From positions 490,759-554,758 of the forward strand of contig NW_024468911.1 of NCBI RefSeq assembly GCF_011745365.1: a stretch of DNA of 64,000 bases, written 5' to 3'. The notes beneath the pieces were generated by a model. That model was given only the letters and a program-made list of their open reading frames with translations. It was not told the DNA's origin and did not search any database. The first letter of the stretch is position 1. Every line of letters starts with the position of its first letter. The stretch is from Cryphonectria parasitica EP155. Taxonomy: Eukaryota; Ascomycota; Sordariomycetes; Diaporthales; Cryphonectriaceae. Of this stretch, positions 47,274-57,996 are shown in pieces. A program made the position numbers and the translations under genes.

Positions 47274-48689
47274 ATGGCTTTCCAAGGACCACCTGTCCCC
47301 AAGAGCCTGCTTGGCAGGCACCGTCTTCTTGCGCCCTCTGCGAGCGTCCGTGTCAGCCCCTTTGCTCTGGGAGGCATGAGTACGTGGTGTTGACAAGACC
47401 CCAGCAGTACACAAAGACCCCAATTTATTAATAATTCCTCACTGACAACAATGCTGCAGGTTTTGGCACGGCATGGCAGGTCATAATGGGGGAATGTACC
47501 AAGGAGGCGACGTTCGATCTCCTCGATGCCTTTTACGACCTGGGCGGCAACTTTATCGACACGGCCAATGCCTACCAGGGCGGCCAGTCTGAGCAGTGGA
47601 TTGGGGAGTGGATGAACAAAACAGGACGCCGTGCCGAGATGGTGATCGGGACCAAATATACCATGAACCCGCTCATGGGCGAGCCGGTGCAGGCCAGCAA
47701 TTTTGGTGGTACCGGAACGAAAGCCATGCATAATTGCATCACCAAGAGTCTGGAGAACCTTCAGACAGACTATGTCGATATTGTAAGCATGATTCACACC
47801 GCGTGAAGTCATGCTCCGTTTCCCATCAGCTAGGCACTGGGTGTTTGGAGACTGACCGACTTGCGAATACAGTATTACGTCCACGCCTACGACTTTGCCA
47901 CCTCCGTCCCCGAGTTGATGCAGTCTCTCAACCACCTGGTAGCCCAGGGAAAGGTCCTGTACCTTGGAATCAGCGACAGCCCCGCGTGGTTTGTCGTGAA
48001 ATGCAATGCCTACGCCCGCCAGCACGGCCTGCGCCCGTTCTCCCTCTACCAGGGTCGATTCTCGGCACAGCAACGCGATCTCGAGCGTGAGATCATCCCC
48101 ATGTGTAAGGAGGAGGGCATGGCCATCCAGGCCTTTGGCGTCCTCGGTGGTGGCAGCTTTCGAGTCCCGGGCGCGGTGAAAGAGGAGGGTGGCCGCAATG
48201 CGCCTCCGCATCTGCTCACCGGCCGGGAGGAGCAGGTATCTGCTGTCCTGCACCGAGTTGCTCAGCGCCGTGGAGTGCCCATCACCAGCGTCGCACTGGC
48301 CTATGCTATGCAGAAGGTAAGTCACTATCCAAAACTCATATCGCAAGAAAGAAAAAGAAAAAAAAAAGGATGTTGTGTGTGTCAAGAGCTGAGAATCCCT
48401 TGTTCCTTGTCAGACACCCTATCTGTTTCCCATCATCGGCGGTCGTAAGGTTGAGCACCTGAAGGCCAATGTCGAGGCCCTGGGCCTCGAGCTGGGCCGG
48501 AAGGATGTCGAGGAGATCGAGAAGGCATATGACTTTGATATTGGTTTCCCGCACAACCTCATTAGCAATACAGGTCAGGTGCCACAGGGACCGCAAGATG
48601 TCGGCCTTCTGGCATTGCTAGGTCATTTCGACTATGTTGCTCCTCAGGCTGCCATCAGACCCCAGAAGGACGTCCTCGTTTCCGAATAG
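47274..48689 (+). CDS. Aldo/keto reductase (aryl-alcohol dehydrogenase / norsolorinate reductase-like)
   Basis: Four exons (47274-47379, 47460-47782, 47873-48316, 48414-48689; introns 80, 90, 97 bp) encode 382 residues, usual for the AAD-type branch. The catalytic tetrad is visible: Asp69 and Tyr74 in NFIDTANAY, Lys101 in IGTKYTM, His147 in YYVHAYD. LGISDSPAWFV and the C-terminal PIIGGRKVEHL (NADPH-binding loop) are family marks. The enzyme reduces aldehydes or ketones with NADPH in the cytosol; relatives act in aryl-alcohol metabolism and in aflatoxin/sterigmatocystin biosynthesis, but no such cluster is nearby. YVHAYD replaces the more usual YVHWWD next to the catalytic His. Splice junctions restore GGMSFGTAW and YVDIYYVHAYD. 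Confidence 0.93.
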
Positions 48690-51600
48690 CAACTTGAGGA
48701 CTGGTACGACGTCAAGCATGGCTTCTGAGAATTGAATCGTTTTCCCGCCTTTCTTTTTTCTTTCATTTTCTGATAGTGACACCAGCAACGCTTCCGTAGG
48801 CCACCTATAGTAGCCTCCTCTGCAACATGAGGGTTATCAAGTTATGCGGCTGTATATCGAGCTTCTTTGTAAAATTGAACGCCGTTGAACCAAATGTCCA
48901 CAACCTTGTCATCGGTATCGTGTTTTGGGTCGGGTGCACAGGATCGCTACCTTAGGCTCTTCAGTCTTCCATTGGCCACCACTGCTGCCACTTTACCTCA
49001 CCCTGCCTCCATTTCTTGCTTCTTTTGAGGGTGTACATGTTTAGCAACGACGGATAGATAGATGACCTTGAGCCCACCATCGTCGCATGGAAATGGAGGG
49101 GCCATGGCGTGGCACGCTGCCGTGTCCGACTGGCCTTGCACGTTGCGTTCCCAGCAGGCCTGGTTCCGGTTGGCCTTGCAAGGATGCAAGTGTGTTGCTG
49201 AGCGGCATGCACATGGTCCTGTGGCAGGTAGTAGTCATGGAGAATTCTCCGGCGACACAACTGAAGGTTGTGTGTCTTCCGCCTCGGCTGTCCAAGCATG
49301 TCTCGCAGTGCTTTGTGTGTTGCCTCTGGCGTGCCCCCTTTCTCTTTCTCTGCATCCCCTCCTCTCACCTTGTCCAAGGACAGGGACGACAAGGATGACG
49401 TTGCAGTCGTTGTGCAGGCGGCGCGGACAGCTTTCAGGCTGCGCGACGTCACTAAGTACGGATGGAGAATTGTTGTGCTATGTAGTCCAAAGCACATTTG
49501 GAAGAAGTCGTTGGCTGTCTGGCACTGAGCCCAAGCGCCGGCTGGATGAGGGGAAGGTCTTCCCCGTGTGCTTCCCGTGTGTTACATGTACGAGCAGGCT
49601 AGTAGTGATGGTTAGGTAGGTCATTCAGGGCCCGGGACTTTGACGTAGGCCTAGAAGATGGGGAAGGTCGACCCCCTGAAGCAGAGCCATTCTCCCCCCA
49701 AAAGCTCTGCCCCCACCTACAGAACAGAACGGCAGTCACCAAACTACTACACACTATGGTATTAGTACCACGACTTCTAGTGCAGTATAGCGCTGTACTA
49801 TAAGTAGCATAGCACGGCATTCTCGTGCAAGGATTTATTTCGACACCTACGGGGCCAAGCCAGGGATGTGGCGTTGACACGATGGCACTTGCTTTGGTAA
49901 GGAGTGAGACGACAGCTTCCTTCCCTCTTTGGACACAGCTTTCCGTTTGTAGGTGACTAGCCCTCGCCGTCGCCTTCTACAGATACTCGCTCATGACGTT
50001 GTTCATGATGACCTCCACATTGCTCAACCTCTGGCCTGCAGACGACCATAGCGTCCTCCTCTGTACCTGGAGTTCATTTACATGCTCCTCTGACCGTTGC
50101 ACACCTGGCCAGTCAAGTCAGTCTTCACTGACATACTGTTCTGTCCTCCCCCGTCCCCCATTCTTCTTCATCTTCCTTTGTTTCGCCTGCTCTGTCGCAA
50201 GAATCAGTCCAATATGACGGGATTTCTCAATCGATGTAGGCGCGGTAGCCTCATCAATCTTGTCCTACGACTCTCAATCTGACCAGTCAAGTCTACTTGA
50301 TGCGGATCTCCGCGTACTCCTCAGCGCTGTGTGCAGCGCCGCGCATTACTTGCTTCATCCCAGCCGATGACGCCTTTTCTTTTTTTTCTCTTTCTGTTCT
50401 AGTTTCCCTCTCCTCTTCTTCGCCGCGCTTACAGCTTGTACAGTACAATACGAGTAGGGACGCAGTTTCACAGGTGCGTGGACAGTTGTGCTCCTGCTAC
50501 TGCATATCATAGCTGCCGTGCGACGCCTGCAACGCCTGCGCGAGCACGAAAGCAGAGGGAGGGGGAGAAATCCCTGATCGAGCGCCCACAGCCGTCTAAG
50601 TCCACACCGGGTACTACAGCGCACATGTTCATACTCCTCCAGAGCAAGAGGAAGTCTCTCTCCCCTATCCCTGCCTGTCAACAACCTGTTGTGCCACCTC
50701 TGTGGGAAGCACAAATCATATGAAACCAGGCGGGTGTGTCTGACGGGACTCCCTAGTATGATGTCTTCAGCGCTGCACCTCAAGAGGTTGTTATGCTCGA
50801 AGGGGACGAGATAATTAAGCTTATGTCTGCCGCCAGCTCGACTCCATCGTCAAATCATTTGCTCAGGCCGTGGGGTGCGTGCGGATAGCGGATGTGCTCG
50901 GACCACATCTCAGCTTCCGGCAGGAGAGACATCTTTCCTTGCCAAATGTGACCCGTCGAGTTTGAGGCAGCGCGGCACAGCAGCGTGTCATTGCACTACA
51001 CTCTGCTGGCCCAAGCTGTGGCTGTTTCGAGACCATCTCGTGCTGGTTGAGAGGTCTGCCCGGGGCTTGGGGGGATGGAGGTAGGGGATTTCTTCATCGA
51101 AGACTAGGTCGCCTTGCCTCCCTCGCAATGACAGACGGTGGGCGTATGTGCATCGAAATGTCTATGAAATTCGGTCAATTCGTCGCCGCGGGAGATTGGC
51201 TGAGAGCGTGGATCTGGCTGACATGGCTGGTCATCGCTCTGCCAGAAACAACATGTCACATCTACGGCACGGTCTGTGCTCCAGAAGCCACTCCAGAGCG
51301 TGAGCCTCTCATTTCACAGCTCCCGCTCGGCAGCAAGCACTGTCCGTGTTGTCCTTCACGTTTTGGGAAACATGCCTCTTATCAGGTACGGCAGCCTGCA
51401 GCACTGAAGGCGGCTGCGACGGCTGGGAGGCCGTGGTGCTGTGGGTTGTTCTAGGGTACATGTCGACTCGAGGTGCTGTCGTCCAATCTTGGGGTTCTCA
51501 ATTCGGCCACTGTGTACCAGGTCTTTGCGTTCTGGGCCGCACCCGCGCACCCCAACGTCTTGTCCTGGGGAAGACGGTCGGCAGGGTCTTCACCAGCTCG

Positions 51601-51929
51601 GCCTGCTACTGGCCAGAAATGCCGGCTTACAGATGCCGTGCCATCCAGAAGCTGCCCCACTGGTTTCTCGAGGAAATTTTGAGGCTCCTGTGCTAGTGGT
51701 CTTCGGTGAGCAAGGTGCGTGGACCTTGCGATACGGGAGCGGGTCCCTGCCTCCTTGAGAGCCTCATTGAAATCGATGGACCACAATCTCTGACATCGTT
51801 GGTCCTTGAGGTAAATGGGGCGATGTCGACAGTGCACGGGCATAAGGGAGGGAGAGAGAAGGGGGGAGGGAGAAGACCTGCACTGCCAGGCCGCCGTTAA
51901 GAACAGAGCACGGGAGAGACTGACTTGAC

Positions 51930-52065
51930 GGCTCCACAAGGGCACAAGCTCTGTGTCGCCTCTCGGACAACTTGAATGCGCTTGTACAGGTCCAGCTCGT
52001 GGGGGGAACATGACCTGGTAGGCCGGCGTGGCAGCCAGCATCTCCGCCATCTGGGTGTCGTCCAT
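51930..52065 (-). pseudogene. Possible frameshifted coding fragment
   Basis: From an ATG at 52065 the minus strand reads MDDTQMAEMLAATPAYQVMFP, a plausible globular N-terminus, then hits CCCCCC. After the C run the sensible reading moves to another frame, HELDLYKRIQVVREATQSL, with a following Cys pair. Each part alone runs into unlikely sequence. This may be a decayed or mis-sequenced gene, or chance. I recognise no family. Confidence 0.2.
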
Positions 52066-52890
52066 CGGCAACGGTGCACATTCCCAATCCTTTGCCACCT
52101 TCTGGAAAGGCGGCAGAATACTTCTCTCACGAGAAACTGGAGCTGATGGAGAGGAGCTGCGGCCCACATTGGATGCCTGAACCGGTGAGTGCGGCGGGTA
52201 TGCACAGAGCCTACAGTCGACAGAGGATTGGAGGCAGGAGGGGGAAGGCTAGTGGCTGTCGTCGCTATCGTCGTCTTCGTGACTTGACGGTCAGGCCGAG
52301 AGCGAGAGCTTGAACGGCCAAGGGACCAGGTCACTGAATACCTCCCATCATCTGCAGAGAAGCATGCGCAGAAGAGAAAGGGGAGCGCCTTCGCCCTGCG
52401 CAGATGCAAACGCTGTCGAGCCGGACCTAGGCAGATGTTTGGTTCGGCGTGTCCTCTCATCTCCGTTCTGTCGCGGGCAGAGCGGCCACGTGTGTCGAGT
52501 CAAGCAAGAGTAGCTTTCCAGGATATCTGGGCCTCTGGTCAGAAATTCTTTGTTGCACCCTTCTGAGGAGACCGGCTAGTCTGGTGAGTAGCCGGCACGT
52601 CCTGCAGCTTCCCGTCAGGTTGGCCTCTGTCAAAGTCTTCCCCCTTGTACTTTTTCTAAACAAGCCAACAACATGTTTGGCTGGTCAAACCGCGATCAAG
52701 CTGATTTTGTTTCCCCCCAGGCACACACACATGCTGCGTCATGCAGTCGCCTGTGTTCGCCCTTTCGGGCCAGTGCCCAGCCTGGTGAGATCCGTTGAAA
52801 CCCTGCTGCCTCGAATCTGATGCTGCTGATACCTCCGCATTTCTCCCGTTTGCAAACGGCGTGTACAGGGACAGGCAGAGAGACAGACAG

Positions 52891-52893
<3 letters not shown>

Positions 52894-52936
<43 letters not shown>
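52894..52936. repeat. (GA)n microsatellite, about 43 bp
   Basis: An uninterrupted GA/AG dinucleotide run lies in the gene-free region upstream of the APSES-type gene. Confidence 0.95.
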
Positions 52937-52937
<1 letters not shown>

Positions 52938-52982
52938 CCGCGACCTGGTTAGCCGCCCAGTGTGTACGTCGACTACACACGT

Positions 52983-53032
52983 ACACACACACACACACAC
53001 ACACACACAGCCACCCACCATCACCCGTCACC

Positions 53033-53081
<49 letters not shown>
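52983..53081. repeat. (CA)n microsatellites, two blocks
   Basis: An (AC)n run of about 27 bp (52983-53009) and a second of about 45 bp (53036-53081) are separated by a short unique spacer. Confidence 0.95.
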
Positions 53082-53084
<3 letters not shown>

Positions 53085-53993
53085 CACACATACGCACACC
53101 CCCAGCCTTCTCCTCCCATAGCTCTGATCTGACACTGAGTGGACTTGTCCCTCTGTTGCCAACGGCTGGAGGTGGGAGTGACTGTCGCCGTCGAGAGGGG
53201 TGTACTGTTAGATCGGGAAGTAGTTCGTTCTGTTGTGACCAGTCACAGAGCCGTTTGATCTTTCCGGCCGGCTTGACCTGCTGATGGCGAAGTAATGCTT
53301 CAGGATAGGCAAAGTGGATAGCAGCCCTCGACCACGATCCCCTCGCTGGGTATTCAGCTCACGTCCGCCACCACAAATCTCATTTGTCTCCTAGTTCATT
53401 GACCAGCACCTGGGTCCTTCCTTTATCGCACACTCCGATCAGTACTCACTTTGTGGCTTCCAACTCGACCTCCAAGAAAGAGCGGTGGGCCTTGTGAGCC
53501 CACATCTCTTCGCTCAGAGGCTCGATTCCAAGACATCCAGGACAAAGAACCAAGCCCGAGATCATCGCCGACTTGGCCGCTCCTGCGAGCAGCAGCGACA
53601 GCTGGACTTGCAGATGATTGCATAGTCGGTCTCAAGTAAAGAAGAAAGGAAAGGTCGTGGTTCCTTGTCCGCACTCACCGCGATACGACACTTGGCTGGT
53701 GAGTTCTTGGGCGCGTTGGTCTGGGTGGGCCAGCACGGATCTGTGGTCACTCTGGCTGTTTGCCTATTTCAAAGGCGACTTGGTCTGCCCCTCCCCCATC
53801 CGGGCCTGTCAGACCTGACTCTTCTTGCCTTGCATCCTCTCATTCGTTTGCAAGCGTTGTCTAAGCTCTTATCACCAGTACCGTCCTCTCAAAGTCGGGA
53901 GTCTGGCCTTCCAGGATCAGTTCCCAACCTCTCCAGCCTCTCGTGCAAATCGTCTCTGTCCCCTTCGAGACATCCCCACCCGGCCTCACCGCT

Positions 53994-56069
53994 ATGTTGT
54001 CAGTGGCCTCACTTCTTAATCCGGCGGCCCCTGGGTCGCCGGCACAGTCACCTCGATATCGACCGGGTGCTGCAGCCCTGTCGTCGTCCTTCGTCTCGTT
54101 CCCGCCCCAGTATCCTAACCTGATGTATGAACGACACTTCATGTCTTCAAAGCACCGCAAGGTGATCAGGGACTCTGGCGGCTTCGTCAAGTCCAAGACT
54201 AAGGGACAGGTCAACTTCCCACCCTTCGAGGCTCTGGACGAGCCGTCGCTCCGAGAGATCAAGCAGTACCAGATTTATCCCTTCGGAGAGATTCAAGAAT
54301 ACTGTCGACACATTCCCTACAATAGCGGCAAGAAGGACTTTTACGACAAGACAGGCCGCGATGGCTTCGAAGGTATGTGCTGGCGCTGCTGATCACCCTG
54401 TCTGCCTTGGGCTCGAAACTTACCATGGTGTACAGTACTTCAATACATCTTCAAAGTCCCAGGTGATGAGAATGATTATACCGTCATGTGGGATTACAAT
54501 GTCGGCCTCGTCCGCATGACCCCGTTCTTCAAGTGTTGCAAATACTCCAAGGTATGTTTCGTCTATTCGTTATCTATTCTCCATGTCTCTCTTCCTTTCT
54601 CTCCTCTGCCTCTGTGAGTGGTGTGGCATTGAGCTTTGTCCGCTAATTGAAAGGCAGACCCAGCCAGCCAAGATGCTGAACATGAATCCCGGCCTCCGCA
54701 ATATCACGCACAGCATCACCGGAGGCTCCATCATGGCTCAAGGTACGCAAGCCATGACCTGTCACCCACCCCGCTCTCTACCACCGACACAATCTTCTCT
54801 GACTTCTGCTTGCCAGGATATTGGATGCCCTTCAGCTGCGCCAAAGCCGTCTGTGCGACTTTCTGCGCCCCAATCGCCGGCGCTCTGATTCCCATTTTCG
54901 GTCCCGATTTCCCCTCCCAGTGTGTCTCGCCTGATGGGCCCGACTTTGGTCGCATGGTCATCGATCCGTCCGTTATTGAGGAGTCGGCCCGCGAGGCCGA
55001 TCTCTTCCGTCGCATGTACGCCAATGCAGTCAGCGTTGCCAGCAACAACCATCTGCCACAGCATCTGCACCGTCAACAGATGCACAACCACTACAGCCTG
55101 GCCCCGGCGCTGCCCAGCCCAACCAGTATTCCTAGCCCTCGCCTTACCCGTCGCGCCCTGCCACAGTTTCCGTCGCCGCATGAGTACGACCGCGAGCGCG
55201 AGTGTCTTGGCTCCGACGTGTGGATGAGGACGAAGCGCGGTCCTGACAGCTCATACGGCACGGACGCCGAGTCTGAACTGCAAGCCGGCCCCGTGACGCC
55301 AGCTCCGCACCATATCTCGAATCGTGGTATGCCCTGTCTACCGCTCTCCCCACCAGGGTCCAGCGGTACTAGCAATGATTGGCCTGTCGCCTACCCTCAC
55401 TCTCATCCTTCTTACCCGTCCCACGCCCACCTCGGGACTCAGCACCCCACGAGCGCCTTCCATTCTGGCGCCTGCGGGAGCAATCTCAATCAGCCTCATG
55501 ACTATCCTTGCGCCGCAGATAGGGGTCCCAACCCCATCCTGAGCGCGGTCCCTAGTTTCGGCCACAGTCAGCGCCTCGAGCACCAGCACCAGCAGCAACA
55601 GGGCCCCAGATTCTCCCACCGGCCACACCCGTTTTCGAAGAGCGACTTCTCGCAGCGCAACATGCCCCCCATGAACGTCAACATCAAGCGCCGTGGGGCT
55701 GATTTTGAGGCGGAACACAATGAGTACGACCGCGACAGCCACAAGAGCAGCCCTACAATGACTGTGATGACCGACAGGTCCGTGTCGCGTGGGTCTGCAT
55801 GTCGCCAGAACGTGGCCCAGGAACCGACCACGAGCGGCGTGGATAAGAATGCTGCATTCTTGCTCATGAATTTGAGTGTGCGGGAGCACAAGTATACTCA
55901 TCAGGGCACCGTGGATGGGCGCAAGGAGAACCGACGGGTGCAAGACGGGTTCGCTGTTGCCAATGAATGGCTCTCACGCGGCTGTGGACCCGAGACGATG
56001 TCAATGTCGCCCCTTTCAGGCACAGCGGGTGGACATAGAAGCAAGCGGCGCAGGGCAACCTCGATGTAA
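53994..56069 (+). CDS. APSES/KilA-N-type transcription factor, Xbp1-like
   Basis: Four exons (53994-54372, 54436-54551, 54658-54742, 54817-56069) encode 610 residues. The start [11 protein letters not shown] is the opening seen in several Pezizomycotina regulators; an earlier in-frame ATG at 53943 is possible. An N-terminal block ([17 protein letters not shown]) precedes the APSES-like DNA-binding region at about residues 105-215: [37 protein letters not shown], and [16 protein letters not shown], which match the order of the StuA/Xbp1 fold (ligand-like turn, helix-turn-helix, V/YW-PF segment). [10 protein letters not shown] follows. The C-terminal half is Pro/Ser/His-rich and disordered, ending in SKRRRATSM, a basic nuclear-type signal. 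Yeast Xbp1 is a stress and quiescence repressor; the role here is inferred from the family only. Confidence 0.85.
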
Positions 56070-56622
56070 GACCACGCACAAAGTAGTCTCTCTCCGATGG
56101 GCCTGCATAGTCTATTCTCATGGCACACTCCTCGTAGTGCGCGTTACACACGGCGTTCTGGGTTTTGATCTTCTGACATCCTTTTTGTCTTGGGGTGGGA
56201 TATGGGAAAATGTATGTATGAAACTCGATACCTTCAAGGACTGGGTTGGAAGATGTGAAACGGAGAGTGAGAAAGGGAAGAGAAAGAAAGAAAGGAAGGA
56301 AGGAAGGAGAATAGTGCGTTTTTTTTGGGGGGGGGGGGGTGGAATCATATTATTATTATTCATCATTGTTTGTTTGGGGTTCATTTTGGCACTGGATCCT
56401 AGGATTTTTCTTGTCAGGTGTCCAAGTAGATAGATACTGGTCTTCACTTCAAGGGCCCACGTAATGGGCTGGAGGGAGGGGGGGAATAGTGAGTCTTTTT
56501 TTTCTCTTCTTCTTTGCGCTATCTAGCCGATCAACAGTGGGGTGAAGACAAGGCTGTTGTTCTTGAGAACTCTGTAAACGGGGCACCAGTTTGTGGTGTG
56601 GCCCTTGGCCAAGTATACCATC
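56070..56622. other. Convergent spacer
   Basis: The 3' regions of the APSES-type gene (+) and the co-chaperone gene (-) meet here. A GAAG-rich stretch (56280-56310) is followed by T8 and G13 (56327-56339). No gene is seen. Confidence 0.7.
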
Positions 56623-57996
56623 TTACTTGCTCTCCAACGCCTTCTTCTCCTTTGCCTTGGTCGCCTTGAATTCCTTCACCCAGCCCTCTGCCTTGGGCTT
56701 GGGCACCACATAGATCCTGACGACGCCGTCCACCACCTCGACGCTGTCCGTAGCCAAGGCGGACCGCAGCTCGACCTTCTTGCCGACCCTCATCAAGCCC
56801 CCCGTGACGGTCTCGATGAAGCACTCGACGCCGCCGGCCTTGTACTCGCCCTCGCGGTCCCAGGGCAGCGGGAAGACATAGCCAAAGTGCTGCATGAGGG
56901 TCTCCCTCTCGCTAAAGGCCTTGATAAAGTCGCTCTCGTAATGCAGCGGGTACAGCAAGACGGTGGGGAACGTCAGGACGAGCTCCCCCTGACGGCCCTG
57001 CTCGCCGCCGGCCTCGCCGGCCTCGATGACCTGCACCCTGGCGTCGCCCATCTCAGGCGGCCGCGCCGACTTGCGCACCGTGATGTTGCGCTCCCGCAGC
57101 ACCCTAGCCAGGGTCATCTCGTGGGCGGCGGCCTCGGCCTTGCGGCGCTGCTCCTCGGCGAGCTTCTTGGCGAGGGCCTCCTTCTTGGCGGTGATCTCCT
57201 TCTCAATCTCCTGCAGCGGGCCGTTGTCGCGGTCGACGGACAGGCCGCCGGCGCAGGCGTCGTCGGCCTCTTCTATCCTGCCGGCGGCCAGCAGGGCGCG
57301 GGCGGAGCGGTACCAGGCCTTGAGGTTGCGGTCGTTGTACTGCAGGGCGTTGCGGCAGTCGAGGTAGCAGCTGCGGTAGTTCTTGAGCTCGAGGTGGCAG
57401 GCGGCGCGGTTCGAGTACAGCGTGCCGATCATGGCTCTTTGCCTCTCCACCTCGTCCTCGTCGTTGCCCTGCGGGTACTGCTCGGGGGGCGGGGTGCCCT
57501 TTTTGCGCCGCGCCTCCTCCTGCAGCATGATGGACACGCCGCGGCCGTAGAACTCGACGGCGTCGGCCCAGCGCTTCTCGCCAAAGGCCTCGTTGCCGCT
57601 GCGCTTGAAGTCGGTGGCGTTCTCCATGGGCGATCCCTCGTACGCCAGGGCCTCGAGGGCCTGCAGCTGCTCGTTGTCCTCCTCGAGCTCCGTCATGAAC
57701 AAGGGCGACGAGTTCAGTTCCTTGAGGATCTCTTCGGCAGTCCGGCCCTTGTTGCGGGCGATTTGGGGCGGGAGGGGTGCCATGGGTGCGGGTGGGCGTG
57801 TTGGACCCATCTGGGCCCGTGGTTGGCTGTCTGTGGTAGTTGTATTGCTGCTATTTTGTGGATTTGAGGAGGGTTGTTCTGATTTCGATGTTGTTGTGGC
57901 GGTAGTGGAGCTGGAAGAAGAAGAGGAGGAGGCGTTCTCTGAGACCTGGAGAGAGGTCTCCATCTTGTCGGTGAGTTGTTCTAGTTTCGACGCCAT
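56623..57996 (-). CDS. cns1: TPR co-chaperone, TTC4/Cns1 homolog
   Basis: A single exon of 457 residues, starting at MASKLEQLTDKM; the frame stays open upstream to 58098, so a 491-residue form is possible but less likely. The N-terminus has Ser/Thr-rich low complexity. The segment EILKELNSSPLFMTEL is the typical TTC4 N-terminal motif. Three TPRs follow at about residues 125-245: FKRSGNEAFGEKRWADAVEFYGRG, LYSNRAACHLELKNYRSCYLD, and NLKAWYRSARALLAAGRIEEADD, with the Asn/Lys/Arg carboxylate-clamp positions for Hsp90/Hsp70 EEVD tails. A charged helix then leads to the C-terminal 'wheel' domain (LTFPTVLLYPLHYESDFIKAF). Yeast Cns1 is essential and helps fold eEF2. The upstream region contains a telomere-like box (58671-58685). 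Confidence 0.92.
   Translation of the reverse strand: MASKLEQLTDKMETSLQVSENASSSSSSSSTTATTTSKSEQPSSNPQNSSNTTTTDSQPRAQMGPTRPPAPMAPLPPQIARNKGRTAEEILKELNSSPLFMTELEEDNEQLQALEALAYEGSPMENATDFKRSGNEAFGEKRWADAVEFYGRGVSIMLQEEARRKKGTPPPEQYPQGNDEDEVERQRAMIGTLYSNRAACHLELKNYRSCYLDCRNALQYNDRNLKAWYRSARALLAAGRIEEADDACAGGLSVDRDNGPLQEIEKEITAKKEALAKKLAEEQRRKAEAAAHEMTLARVLRERNITVRKSARPPEMGDARVQVIEAGEAGGEQGRQGELVLTFPTVLLYPLHYESDFIKAFSERETLMQHFGYVFPLPWDREGEYKAGGVECFIETVTGGLMRVGKKVELRSALATDSVEVVDGVVRIYVVPKPKAEGWVKEFKATKAKEKKALESK

Larger units (their letters stand above)
48690..53993. other. 5.3-kb gene-free region upstream of the APSES-type regulator
   Basis: The longest gene-poor stretch of the window. I see no intact gene. 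It includes a (GA)n tract (52894-52936), two (CA)n tracts (52983-53009 and about 53036-53081) and a possible frameshifted short coding fragment on the minus strand (about 51930-52065). Long upstream regions with upstream open frames are common for fungal developmental regulators, so part may be leader or promoter of the gene at 53994; this is inference. Confidence 0.6.

Noticed and set aside
47237..48385. 382-codon open frame antisense to the aldo/keto reductase
   Set aside because: It runs straight across two introns of a well-supported gene, has no recognisable domain, and its composition is that expected of the complement of GC-biased third positions.
56593..57867. 424-codon plus-strand open frame across the co-chaperone gene
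   Set aside because: Leu/Val/Gly-rich antisense shadow of the TPR protein; no family features.
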